DNA of 64,000 bases from an uncultured Bacteroidota bacterium (GTDB lineage Bacteria > Bacteroidota > Bacteroidia > Bacteroidales > UBA932): assembly GCA_937901965.1 (NCBI GenBank), contig CALGSW010000001.1, positions 124,001 to 188,000 on the forward strand, in the 5' to 3' direction. This document shows, in pieces, positions 35,752 through 44,330 of this stretch. Below the pieces are notes generated by a model. That model saw only the letters and a list, made by a program, of their open reading frames with translations, searched no databases and was not told where the DNA came from. Numbering within the stretch: position 1 is the stretch's first letter; each line of letters begins with the position of its first letter. The position numbers and the translations under genes were made by a program.

Positions 35752-35827
35752 ATGATCAGTATTTCATAGAGTAAATTACGTCCAAAAGTGTTACCTTTAT
35801 AGATTGAATCATAAAAAGTAACACACT

Positions 35828-36607
35828 ATGAATCTCCAGTTTGTGTCTCTTCAAAAAGAAGGACGTTCAGCAATTATTAAAATAAGCAATCCACCTGCTC
35901 TTAATGCATTAAACTCCACTATCCTGTCAGAGCTCTCTCAGATTCTGCAAGTGGCTGAGGATGATAATGAAATTTATACAATCATTATAACCGGCGAGGG
36001 AAGGTCATTCGTTGCAGGTGCCGATATTCAGGAGATGGCATCGCTAAATTCAGAAGAGGGAGAGGCATTCGGAAGAAGAGGGTCAGAAATTTTCAGAAGA
36101 ATTGAGGCATGTGAAAAGCCGGTTATTGCAGCTGTAAATGGTTTTGCACTGGGTGGCGGATGTGAATTGGCAATGGCTTGCGATATAAGAATAGCTTCTG
36201 AAAATGCAAAATTCGGTCAACCTGAGGTGGGTTTGGGAATAACTCCAGGCTTTGGAGGAACGGTTAGAATGGCTAAACTTGCCGGTCCGGCAAAAGCTAA
36301 AGAACTAATATTTACAGGACGGGTAATTGATGCTGCAGAGGCATTATCTATCGGGCTGGTAAATAAAGTGGTTCCTACTGCTGAAATTATGGCAGCTGCA
36401 TTAGAGATGGCAAACCAGATTAATTCTAAAGCACCTTTGGCTGTAAGACTTTCAAAAAAGGTGATCAATCATGCAACTGACTACCCCACACAAGAGTCAG
36501 TCACCCTTGAAAACAGACTATTTGGAAGTTGCTTTAGCACCTCAGATCAGAAAGAGGGAATGGAGGCATTTCTTCAAAAACGTAAACCAGAATTTAATAA
36601 CAGATAA
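35828..36607 (+). CDS. crt: Enoyl-CoA hydratase / crotonase
   Basis: 259 residues. Crotonase fold: oxyanion-hole segments SFVAGADIQEMA (about 60-71) and NGFALGGGCELAMACD (about 99-114); catalytic glutamates E109 in GGGCE and the one in FGQPEVGLGITPG. It hydrates crotonyl-CoA to 3-hydroxybutyryl-CoA or the reverse. With the next gene it could join acetoacetyl-CoA and crotonyl-CoA, the pool made by kal in this genome. That link is an inference from gene content. Confidence 0.9.
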   Translation: MNLQFVSLQKEGRSAIIKISNPPALNALNSTILSELSQILQVAEDDNEIYTIIITGEGRSFVAGADIQEMASLNSEEGEAFGRRGSEIFRRIEACEKPVIAAVNGFALGGGCELAMACDIRIASENAKFGQPEVGLGITPGFGGTVRMAKLAGPAKAKELIFTGRVIDAAEALSIGLVNKVVPTAEIMAAALEMANQINSKAPLAVRLSKKVINHATDYPTQESVTLENRLFGSCFSTSDQKEGMEAFLQKRKPEFNNR

Positions 36608-36629
36608 ATAATCACTTAATAAAAATAAG

Positions 36630-37475
36630 ATGAAAGCAGCAGTTATTGGTACAGGGACTATGGGCAGCGGAATTGTACAGGCATTTGCCCAGGCCGGAAT
36701 TCCGGTTGTAATGAAAGGATATAATAAAGCAGAACTTGATGCTGGTGAAAAGGCTATCAGAAGAAATTTGTCAAAACTTGTTGAAAAGGGCAAGATGACT
36801 CAGGAGCAAATGGATTCTATACTCTCATCTGTGACAGGGACAACTGAATACGATTCATGTGCAGATGCCGACATAGTAGTTGAGGCCATCCTGGAAACAA
36901 TTGAGATAAAAAGAGAGGTTTTCGGGCTTCTTGACAAATTATGTAAACCGGAGACAATACTGGCTTCAAACACATCATCCCTTTCAATAACTGAGATAGC
37001 TGCCTCAACAAAAAGAGCAGACAGAGTTATTGGAATGCACTTCTTTAATCCGGCTCCTGTCATGAAACTGGTAGAGGTAATCAGAGGACAGCTAACGTCT
37101 GATACAGTACAGCAATTTGTTACCGAACTCGCTGTTAAAATGGGAAAAACACCGGTTGCAGTGAACGAAGCGCCCGGATTTGTTGTTAACAGAATATTGA
37201 TTCCCCTTGTCAATGAAGGTATTTCAATCCTTGCTGACGGTGTTGCATCGGCAGAGGAGATTGATGAGGCAATGAAGATGGGTGCAAATCATCCAATGGG
37301 GCCTCTTGCGCTTGGTGACCTTATTGGACTTGATGTTTGTCTGGCAATAATGGAGGTTCTACATAAGGAGTTTGGAGATCCAAAATACAGACCTCATCCG
37401 CTACTTAGAAAAATGGTCAGGGCAAACCTTCTTGGGAGAAAAACCGGAAAGGGATTTTACGATTATTCAAAATAA
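36630..37475 (+). CDS. hbd: 3-hydroxybutyryl-CoA dehydrogenase
   Basis: 281 residues. NAD-binding GTGTMGSGIVQAFA at about 7-20, SNTSSLSITEIA, catalytic His in GMHFFNPAPVMKLVEVI, NEAPGFVVNRIL, and a C-terminal dimer domain ending GRKTGKGFYDY. It interconverts acetoacetyl-CoA and 3-hydroxybutyryl-CoA. It follows crotonase by 22 bp and is probably co-transcribed with it. The length is normal for clostridial-type Hbd. Confidence 0.93.
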   Translation: MKAAVIGTGTMGSGIVQAFAQAGIPVVMKGYNKAELDAGEKAIRRNLSKLVEKGKMTQEQMDSILSSVTGTTEYDSCADADIVVEAILETIEIKREVFGLLDKLCKPETILASNTSSLSITEIAASTKRADRVIGMHFFNPAPVMKLVEVIRGQLTSDTVQQFVTELAVKMGKTPVAVNEAPGFVVNRILIPLVNEGISILADGVASAEEIDEAMKMGANHPMGPLALGDLIGLDVCLAIMEVLHKEFGDPKYRPHPLLRKMVRANLLGRKTGKGFYDYSK

Positions 37476-37492
37476 TTTAAATGTGAAATAAT

Positions 37493-40474
37493 ATGCCATA
37501 TAGCCGCTCAAATCAGAAGACCACAAGAACTAACTACAAGGGTCTTATGCAAAGGAGGGTACGGAGAGTACTTATGATTTGCAGCAGCTATGATGCATAC
37601 ACGCTTGAAGAGGATGGAAGAATTGAGGTTCAGATTTATAAAGAGTATGTTGATCTGAACCTCAGTAATCCTCCCTCATTTACCTGGGTTACATCATCAA
37701 GTGAAGCCTCCAAAATTCTATCAGGTGAACACGATTTTGACCTGATAATAAGTATGTTCAACGTAGGAGAGCTTGATGTTTTCAGGTTTTCAAGACAATT
37801 GAAGGAGAGGGGTACAAACATCCCTTTTGTTCTTCTTACCCATTTTTCAAAAGAGCTTTACAGGATAATCGACAGTCAGGACAAGTCCGGTATTGACTAT
37901 ATCTTCAGCTGGCAGGGTAATGCAGATCTGATTCTGGCAATTATTAAACTTTTTGAAGACCGTATCAATGCAGATGATGACATCTTGGGTGTAGGTGTAC
38001 AATCAATCCTTCTGGTAGAGGACTCTATCAGATATTACTCAACTTACCTTCCGGCTCTATATAAACTTGTTTTGCAGCAGAGCGCAGAGTTTCTGAAAGA
38101 GGCATTAAACGAACAGCAGCAAAAACTCAGAAAACGGGCAAGACCCAAAATTCTTCTTGCAACAAACTATTCTGAGGCAGTAGAGTTATACGAAAAGTAC
38201 AAACAAAATCTTCTCGGAATTATCTCAGATGTTGCATTTGTAATCAACAAGAATGACCCTTCTCACACTGAGAAGATGGACGCCGGAATTGACCTTTGCA
38301 AGATGATTAAAGCTGATAATCCACATATGCCCATCCTCATGCAGTCTTCTCAGGAGAATATGCGTGAGGTGGCAAATAACCTTGGTGTTGGCTTTATCCT
38401 CAAATACTCAAAAACATTACTGCTTGAATTAAGTGATTATATAAGCGAAGAGTTTCTTTTTGGTGACTTTGTATTCAGAGATCTGGTAACAGGTGAGGTT
38501 CTGGGAAGGGCAAGAGATCTCAGAGACCTGCAGCATCTTGTAATGGAGATTCCTGAGGATGTTCTCCTTTTCCACGGATCAAGAAACAGATTATCAAAAT
38601 GGATGTATTCAAGAGGATTATTCTCTCTTGCGTCAAGGATAAGGAAAGCTGACAACAGCCACTTCAGAGATACCGAACATCTCAGACGGTATATAGTTCA
38701 GGCAATTATTGATTACAGAATTCTTCTTGGTCATGGCGTGGTTGCCAGATTTGATCCGGCCACATACAGCAAATATATTTGGTTTGCAAGAGTTGGAGAG
38801 GGCTCTCTGGGTGGTAAAGCAAGGGGTTTAGCATTTATTAACAATATGTTGCAGAAATACAATCTGCTTAACAAATACCCCGGAGTGAAACTGCTTATTC
38901 CAAGAACAGTAGTTATCGCTACAGATTATTTTGATGAGTTTATTAAGGTTAACGGGCTTCAGTATGTAATTAATTCTGATATTTCAGATGAAGAGATACT
39001 GTCAGAATTTGTAAGTTCCAGACTTCCTGAATCACTCGTTCAAGACCTGAGAGTATATATTGACAACGCATCAAGTCCTATAGCCGTCAGATCCAGCTCA
39101 AAACTGGAAGACTCGCACTATCAACCATTTGCCGGGATATACTCAACATATATGATACCTCTTACCCACAATAAGGATCAGATGTTAAGGCTCCTGGGGA
39201 AGGCAATAAAGAGTGTGTATGCATCTGTTTACTTCTCGGCAAGCAGGTCTTACATACAGGCTACCTCAAATTTGTTAAGCGAAGAGAAGATGGCTGTGGT
39301 TTTGCAGGATGTCTGCGGGACTGAAGATTCGGGATATTTCTTCCCTACCCTCTCCGGTGTCGCCAGGTCAATAAATTTCTACCCTATAGGATCAGAAAAA
39401 TCTGAAGATGGAATTGTAAACCTTGCTTTTGGTCTTGGAAAGCTGGTTGTTGAGGGTGGTAAAACTCTAAGGTTCTCCCCTAAACATCCAAAGCATATTT
39501 TACAGCTATCTACCCCTGCCCTTGCCCTTAATGATACTCAGAATGAGATGTATGCACTTAATCTTAAACCGGAGATGTTTAAGACATCTATTGATGATGC
39601 CGTAAATCTTGAGCGTTTTATAATTGGCGATGCAAAGCACTTCCGGAATATGAACCACGTGGCATCAACATGGGATATGAACAATCAGAGAATTCTTGAT
39701 AACAACCTTGAGGATGGCAGAAAAATTATAACCTTCTCACATATTCTCAAGTACGATACAATGCCCCTTGCAGAAATTCTGAGCGACCTTCTGGATATTT
39801 GTCAGAAAGAGATGAGGTCTGCTGTAGAGATTGAATTTGCCGTTAACATGGATGTCGCGTCTGATGAGGATAAGATATTCAATTTCTTACAGATAAGACC
39901 TGTTACAGAAAGCCTTGACAACAAATCGCTGGATTGGGATAAAATGGATGTATCTGATGCATTAATATACTCTCAAAAAGCATTGGGAGCAGGCTTGATT
40001 GAAAAAGTAACAGACATCGTTTACGTAAGAGAGGAGCACTTTGACAGTGCAAAAACCAAAGAGATGGCCGATGAGATTGACAAACTTAACAACTTATACA
40101 GGGAGGATGGAAAGGGGTATGTTCTTGTGGGACCGGGCAGATGGGGCTCAAGCGATCCCTGGCTTGGTATCCCGGTGAAATGGCCAAATATATCTGAGGC
40201 TAAAGTAATTGTTGAGTGTGGACTAAAAAACTTCCAGATTGAGCCAAGTCAGGGGACACACTTCTTCCAAAACCTCACATCGTTTGGAATTGGGTATTTA
40301 ACAATAAATCCATTCCAAAATGACGGTATCATGGATTTTGACAGGTTAAATTCCATGGATGCTGTTTATGAAAGTAAATATATGAGGGCTGTAAAGTTTG
40401 ATAAACCGCTGTATATTTTTATTGATGGCAGAAAAAGTAAAGGAATTGTCAGATTACCTATTTTTGCAATATGA
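37493..40474 (+). CDS. Receiver-like domains fused to a PEP-synthase/PPDK-type nucleotide-binding domain
   Basis: 993 residues. Residues about 25-155 look like a degenerate receiver (the expected aspartate strand reads DLIISMFN). Residues 171-310 form a better receiver: acid pair E176-D177 (LLVEDS), acceptor D246 (GIISD), S285 and K304. From about 430 a PEP synthase/PPDK N-terminal (ATP-grasp-like) domain follows: VGEGSLGGKARGLAFINN, PIAVRSSSKLEDS and VLQDVCG. The swivelling phosphohistidine domain and the PEP-binding barrel are missing; the C-terminus has GPGRWGSSDPWLGIPV instead. So it is neither a complete PPDK nor a classic response regulator. The stop overlaps the PurF-like gene by 4 bp. 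Function unknown. Confidence 0.75.
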   Translation: MPYSRSNQKTTRTNYKGLMQRRVRRVLMICSSYDAYTLEEDGRIEVQIYKEYVDLNLSNPPSFTWVTSSSEASKILSGEHDFDLIISMFNVGELDVFRFSRQLKERGTNIPFVLLTHFSKELYRIIDSQDKSGIDYIFSWQGNADLILAIIKLFEDRINADDDILGVGVQSILLVEDSIRYYSTYLPALYKLVLQQSAEFLKEALNEQQQKLRKRARPKILLATNYSEAVELYEKYKQNLLGIISDVAFVINKNDPSHTEKMDAGIDLCKMIKADNPHMPILMQSSQENMREVANNLGVGFILKYSKTLLLELSDYISEEFLFGDFVFRDLVTGEVLGRARDLRDLQHLVMEIPEDVLLFHGSRNRLSKWMYSRGLFSLASRIRKADNSHFRDTEHLRRYIVQAIIDYRILLGHGVVARFDPATYSKYIWFARVGEGSLGGKARGLAFINNMLQKYNLLNKYPGVKLLIPRTVVIATDYFDEFIKVNGLQYVINSDISDEEILSEFVSSRLPESLVQDLRVYIDNASSPIAVRSSSKLEDSHYQPFAGIYSTYMIPLTHNKDQMLRLLGKAIKSVYASVYFSASRSYIQATSNLLSEEKMAVVLQDVCGTEDSGYFFPTLSGVARSINFYPIGSEKSEDGIVNLAFGLGKLVVEGGKTLRFSPKHPKHILQLSTPALALNDTQNEMYALNLKPEMFKTSIDDAVNLERFIIGDAKHFRNMNHVASTWDMNNQRILDNNLEDGRKIITFSHILKYDTMPLAEILSDLLDICQKEMRSAVEIEFAVNMDVASDEDKIFNFLQIRPVTESLDNKSLDWDKMDVSDALIYSQKALGAGLIEKVTDIVYVREEHFDSAKTKEMADEIDKLNNLYREDGKGYVLVGPGRWGSSDPWLGIPVKWPNISEAKVIVECGLKNFQIEPSQGTHFFQNLTSFGIGYLTINPFQNDGIMDFDRLNSMDAVYESKYMRAVKFDKPLYIFIDGRKSKGIVRLPIFAI

Positions 40475-42300
40475 GCGACAAAATAAACCACGAATGCGGT
40501 ATCGCATTAATCAGGCTAAGAAAACCACTGGACTTTTATAAAGAGAAATACGGAACACTACTCTACGGCTTCAAGCGGCTTTACATCCTTATGGAAAAAC
40601 AAAGGAACAGAGGACAGGAGGGGGCAGGTGTAGTGGGAGTAAAACTTGATATGGAGCCCGGATTTAAGTATATGGACAGGGTAAGATCATGCGGTTCTAA
40701 TCCTATACAGGAGGTTTTTAGCACTATCAATGAGCAGATTGACAAAGATTTTATTACAACTCTTAATGCTCATAACGCAAAAAGAGCAATACCTTTCGTA
40801 TCCGAGATTTATTTAGGTCACCTCAGATATGCAACATTCGGGAAGAACAATATTGACCTGGTCCATCCGCTTAAAAGGTCCAGTAACTGGAGAAGCCGTA
40901 ATCTTGCCCTGGCTGCTAACTTTAATCTTACAAACACAGATGAACTTTTTAAGAGTCTCATTGAAGTAGGTCAACACCCAAGGAATTATTCTGATACTGT
41001 AACCATCCTTGAGAAGGTAGGGTATTTTATGGATGATGAAATTCAGAACAGATACAGACATTACAGAGATCTGGGCTATTCCAGAGAGGAGATATCGGTA
41101 CAGATAGAGGAGAATCTGAACTGGCAGGATATTCTGTCAAAAAGCTGTGCACAGTGGGATGGCGGATATGCGGCAGCCGGAGTGGCCGGACACGGTGACG
41201 CCTTTGTTATGAGGGATCCGTGGGGCATAAGGCCGGCCTATTATTATGCCGATGAAGAGATAGCTGTTGTCGCCTCTGAGGCGTCAGTAATAAGAACTGC
41301 TTTCAACGTTGATGATCTGGAGATTAAAGAAATTAACCCCGGGTATGCCCTTATAATCAACAAAAAAGGGGAGATATCACATTTGAAGGTAAGAGAATCC
41401 GGTATTAGATCTAGTTGCTCATTTGAAAGAATTTACTTCTCTAGAGGCAATGACAGGCATATCTACAAAGAGAGAAAAAAGCTGGGTGAATTACTAGCGG
41501 GACAAATAACCGGGGCTGTTGACGGAGAGCTTGGAAAAACTATATTATCATATATCCCAAATACTGCGGAAACCTCATTTCTGGGCATGGCAGAGGGTCT
41601 TGATAATTATTGTGAATCCAGAGGAATTCAATCAAAACCCAGGGTTGAAAAAATTGTGATAAAGGATGCAAAATTAAGAACCTTTATAACCTCGGACTCT
41701 GACAGGGATGAGATGGCTGCCCATGTTTATGATGTTACCTATGGAGTTGTAAATACCGGAGATAATTTGGTTGTTATGGATGATTCCATTGTAAGGGGAA
41801 CCACTTTGAGGAAAAGTATACTGAGAATTTTAGATGGGCTTGGTCCTAAAAGGATTGTTATTGTCTCATCTGCACCTCAGATAAGATATCCTGACTGCTA
41901 CGGGATTGATATGACCAGAATGGGCGAATTCGTAGCCTTTAATGCAGCTGTTGAGCTTTTGAAGGAGAGCGGAAGGGAGAGCATTATTGAGGATGTTTAC
42001 AGAAAATGTAAAGAGCAGGAGGGCTTGAATAAAGAGAGTGTCAAAAATTTTGTGAAGGAGATTTACGCTCCATTTAACGATGATGAAATTTCATCAAAGA
42101 TTTCAGAGATGGTCAAGAGTCCCTCAATAAAAGCTGAGGTTAAAATTGTATTTCAAACTGTTGACAATCTGCACAAAGCAATCCCGGGCCATACAGGAGA
42201 CTGGTACTTTTCAGGCAACTACCCTACCCCTGGCGGCAACAAGGTTGTAAACACAGCCTTCATAAACTGGTATGAGGGCCGCGACGAGAGATCGTATTAA
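40471..42300 (+). CDS. Long PurF-like amidophosphoribosyltransferase
   Basis: 609 residues, about 100 longer than E. coli PurF. MSDKINHEC puts the glutaminase nucleophile Cys at position 9 after a short propeptide. QRNRGQEGAGVV and LGHLRYATFG match the class II amidotransferase site. Where PurF has AHNGNLTN, this protein has AANFNLTN: Asn150 is kept but the oxyanion-hole glycine is Phe151. The phosphoribosyltransferase domain has VVMDDSIVRGTT. It may make phosphoribosylamine or act as a paralogue with another role; coupling to the receiver/PPDK-like gene argues for a special role. Confidence 0.75.
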   Translation: MSDKINHECGIALIRLRKPLDFYKEKYGTLLYGFKRLYILMEKQRNRGQEGAGVVGVKLDMEPGFKYMDRVRSCGSNPIQEVFSTINEQIDKDFITTLNAHNAKRAIPFVSEIYLGHLRYATFGKNNIDLVHPLKRSSNWRSRNLALAANFNLTNTDELFKSLIEVGQHPRNYSDTVTILEKVGYFMDDEIQNRYRHYRDLGYSREEISVQIEENLNWQDILSKSCAQWDGGYAAAGVAGHGDAFVMRDPWGIRPAYYYADEEIAVVASEASVIRTAFNVDDLEIKEINPGYALIINKKGEISHLKVRESGIRSSCSFERIYFSRGNDRHIYKERKKLGELLAGQITGAVDGELGKTILSYIPNTAETSFLGMAEGLDNYCESRGIQSKPRVEKIVIKDAKLRTFITSDSDRDEMAAHVYDVTYGVVNTGDNLVVMDDSIVRGTTLRKSILRILDGLGPKRIVIVSSAPQIRYPDCYGIDMTRMGEFVAFNAAVELLKESGRESIIEDVYRKCKEQEGLNKESVKNFVKEIYAPFNDDEISSKISEMVKSPSIKAEVKIVFQTVDNLHKAIPGHTGDWYFSGNYPTPGGNKVVNTAFINWYEGRDERSY

Positions 42301-42315
42301 ATAAATAATATATTT

Positions 42316-43119
42316 ATGGATGTCTGTTTTCGCAAACCTGCAGAGAGGTACGAATGGCTTGTAAAGCAGTATGAAGTGATTAAGTCATCTGAAGAGGCAG
42401 ATGTTCTTGAAAAGTTCATCCCCAGAGAGGATATTTCTCTTGTATTCCATTTTGGGACTCCACCGTGTATGCTGAATCCTGATATTGGAACCCTTCCCTC
42501 CTATTTTATTGCGCCTGTGACCTCCGTCTCAAAACTAATGCGTATTATAGCTTCTAATGTCTCTTTTATTGTCACTTGCAAGCCATCTGTGTTTTCCCGA
42601 ATTTTTGACATTAGTTTAGACTCCGGTAATGGTATTTATGTTGAGCTCCCATATGACCCTTTTGATAATTTTTGGAAGAGACTAACCCGGTATGATAATA
42701 TTGCCGACTGGGTAAATTGTTTTGAGAATTTTATTGATGAATTAATTGAGGGTAGATACAATCCTGATTATATTGATGTTTTATATGAGAGGATAATTGA
42801 CCCGGCTCAGGAAAAAGCTATTACTGATATTGAGAGGGAGTTTTTAGTGAGTCCGAGGACACTCCAGCGGCAGTTTATTAAAAGAGTGGGAATTTCTCCA
42901 AAAAGGCTTGAGAGGATAATACGGGTGAACCGGATATGGGAGTCTATTAGTGGTGATGTTAGTATTGATTATCAGAATATTGTATTCAAGGGTAAATATT
43001 ATGATCAGTCACATTTTATTCGGGAATTCAAGGAGATAACTGGCGAGACTCCGGATAGGTTTTTCAAGAGGGATTTGAGTAATGTGAAGATTATGTCCGG
43101 GAAGGAGGTTGGGGGGTAG
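42316..43119 (+). CDS. AraC-family transcriptional regulator
   Basis: 267 residues. The N-terminal half resembles the DUF6597-type sensory domain (RYEWLVKQYEVI, VSKLMRIIASNVSFIVTCKPSVF). The C-terminal half is an AraC DNA-binding domain: FLVSPRTLQRQFIKRVGISPKRLERIIRVNRIW, then YYDQSHFIREFKEITGETPDRFF. It starts 15 bp after the PurF-like gene, so it may be in the same transcript, though it could be separate. Ligand and targets are unknown. Confidence 0.85.
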   Translation: MDVCFRKPAERYEWLVKQYEVIKSSEEADVLEKFIPREDISLVFHFGTPPCMLNPDIGTLPSYFIAPVTSVSKLMRIIASNVSFIVTCKPSVFSRIFDISLDSGNGIYVELPYDPFDNFWKRLTRYDNIADWVNCFENFIDELIEGRYNPDYIDVLYERIIDPAQEKAITDIEREFLVSPRTLQRQFIKRVGISPKRLERIIRVNRIWESISGDVSIDYQNIVFKGKYYDQSHFIREFKEITGETPDRFFKRDLSNVKIMSGKEVGG

Positions 43120-43204
43120 CTGTGTCTCCTCCCCCACGTTGGGATTACCTCGCTGGCGCTCGGTGTTCCCTGGGGGGGGCTCCAACAAAGAAAAAAAACT
43201 TAAG

Positions 43205-43221
43205 GGGCTCTGCCCTTTTTT
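43205..43221 (+). terminator. Terminator after the AraC gene
   Basis: GGGC-TCT-GCCC stem-loop followed by TTTTTT. Confidence 0.65.
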
Positions 43222-43267
43222 ATTTGGGGCAGCCGCAGCAAATGCATTTGCATGCGGTCAGCCCCAA

Positions 43268-43296
43268 AATAAAAAAAGCTGTGCGATGCACAGCTT
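43268..43296 (-). terminator. Terminator after tRNA-Arg
   Basis: Perfect 9-bp stem AAGCTGTGC/GCACAGCTT with loop GAT (43276-43296). On the minus strand the stem is followed by a run of T. A T-run also follows on the plus strand, so it can serve both directions. Confidence 0.8.
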
Positions 43297-43313
43297 AAGT
43301 TTTTTTGCTTTGT

Positions 43314-43386
43314 GATTCGGTTGGGATTCGAACCCAAGACCCACAGCTTAGAAGGCTGTTGCTCTATCCAACTGAGCTACCGAACC
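43314..43386 (-). tRNA. tRNA-Arg (anticodon TCT)
   Basis: Reading the minus strand: acceptor GGTTCGG pairs with CCGAATC (one G-T pair). The D-arm is AGCTCAGTTGGATAGAGC, the anticodon stem-loop is ACAGC-CTTCTAA-GCTGT with anticodon TCT, and the T-arm is TTGGG-TTCGAAT-CCCAA. The discriminator A is at 43313. CCA is not encoded. It lies after the DUF368 gene on the same strand and is followed by a strong hairpin terminator. Confidence 0.95.
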
Positions 43387-43417
43387 CTTTTGAGGAGTGC
43401 AAAGATAGCACAATTTT

Positions 43418-44317
43418 TTATTTCTTCAAGGATTTGGCCATAAATTCAATTATAAAAACAATTGAGAAGCCAATGGCAATGAAGAGGAGGGCGAGGCCGA
43501 GCTGTGCTGGCTCTCCGGTTATTGTTTCAAATTGACCGGGGAGGACGGGCCTGTCTATGTGTGATGCTTCGTCAATCACTCTCTTCCATGGCCAGACTTT
43601 TACAAGTGAGCCTATCATAAAGCCGGCAAGGACGCAAAGTGTGGGCTTGTAGTACTTCTTTAAAAGCCACGTGAGAAAGTGTGAAAAACTTATAATACCT
43701 ATAGCAGCTCCTGCAGCAAATATGATTAGAACAGGAATATTAAGGTCTGTAACGGCTTTCATGATAAATGCATACTTGCCCATGAGCAGAAGTATGAAGC
43801 TACCTGATATTCCAGGTAAAATCATTGCACAAATGGCTATTACTCCGGAGATAAATACAAACCAGTATGCTTCTGTTGTCTGACTTGGGGATACTAGGCA
43901 TATCCATGCTGCTACTGCAATCCCGGCAAAAAGTGAGATAATGTCAGCAACTGTCCATTTTTTTATATCCTTAAGGACATATATTGCCGATGCCCCTATT
44001 AAACCCATGAAAAATGACCAGAGAGGGATGGGTTGATGAACCAGGAGGTACTGCATGAGCCTTGCAAGAGAGAAGATACTGATTAGAATACCCCCCGCCA
44101 CTGACACCAGAAATTTCAGATTAATTGCATCTGAGAACTCTTTGAACCGGCCTCTTAAAAGTAATTTTAGATTGTTAAAACTTATTGATTTGATAGAATT
44201 AAGCAGCTCTGAATAAATCCCTGTTAAAAATGCAATTGTGCCTCCTGAAACTCCCGGGATTACATCTGCAGCTCCCATTGCTAGACCTTTGAAAAAGGTA
44301 AGTATGTATTTTCTCAT
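43418..44317 (-). CDS. DUF368 membrane protein, probable undecaprenyl phosphate translocase
   Basis: 299 residues, about eight membrane segments. Two DUF368 repeats are visible: GAADVIPGVSGGTIAFLTGIY near the N-terminus and ICAMILPGISGSFILLLMGKY near 165. DUF368 proteins (PopT) have been shown to return undecaprenyl phosphate across the membrane for cell-wall synthesis; I apply this by family. It follows the TPR gene by 13 bp in one operon. Confidence 0.88.
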   Translation of the reverse strand: MRKYILTFFKGLAMGAADVIPGVSGGTIAFLTGIYSELLNSIKSISFNNLKLLLRGRFKEFSDAINLKFLVSVAGGILISIFSLARLMQYLLVHQPIPLWSFFMGLIGASAIYVLKDIKKWTVADIISLFAGIAVAAWICLVSPSQTTEAYWFVFISGVIAICAMILPGISGSFILLLMGKYAFIMKAVTDLNIPVLIIFAAGAAIGIISFSHFLTWLLKKYYKPTLCVLAGFMIGSLVKVWPWKRVIDEASHIDRPVLPGQFETITGEPAQLGLALLFIAIGFSIVFIIEFMAKSLKK

Positions 44318-44330
44318 TAAGTATGGTTAG

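Larger units (their letters stand above)
43192..43306. repeat. Nested inverted-repeat block between the AraC gene and tRNA-Arg
   Basis: The outer arms AAAAAAACTTAAG (43192-43204) and CTTAAGTTTTTTT (43294-43306) are perfect complements. Within lie three further structures: GGGC-TCT-GCCC followed by six T (43205-43221); a long imperfect hairpin (43216-43276) with TTTGGGGC/GCCCCAAA arms, CCGCA/TGCGG and a central 14-bp palindrome GCAAATGCATTTGC; and AAGCTGTGC-GAT-GCACAGCTT. The block is richer in GC than its surroundings and encodes no plausible protein. It works at least as terminators for both sides; it may also be a repeat element. Confidence 0.7.

Noticed and set aside
36800..37213. 137-codon antisense frame within hbd
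   Set aside because: Shadow of a well-conserved gene; no separate evidence.
43109..43315. Reading frame of 68 codons through the inverted-repeat block
   Set aside because: Low-complexity product over terminators and hairpins, overlapping the end of the AraC gene; no family resemblance.
43305..43535. Plus-strand reading frame of 76 codons over the tRNA-Arg
   Set aside because: It is the antisense of the tRNA and of the end of the DUF368 gene; such tRNA-derived frames are common false genes.
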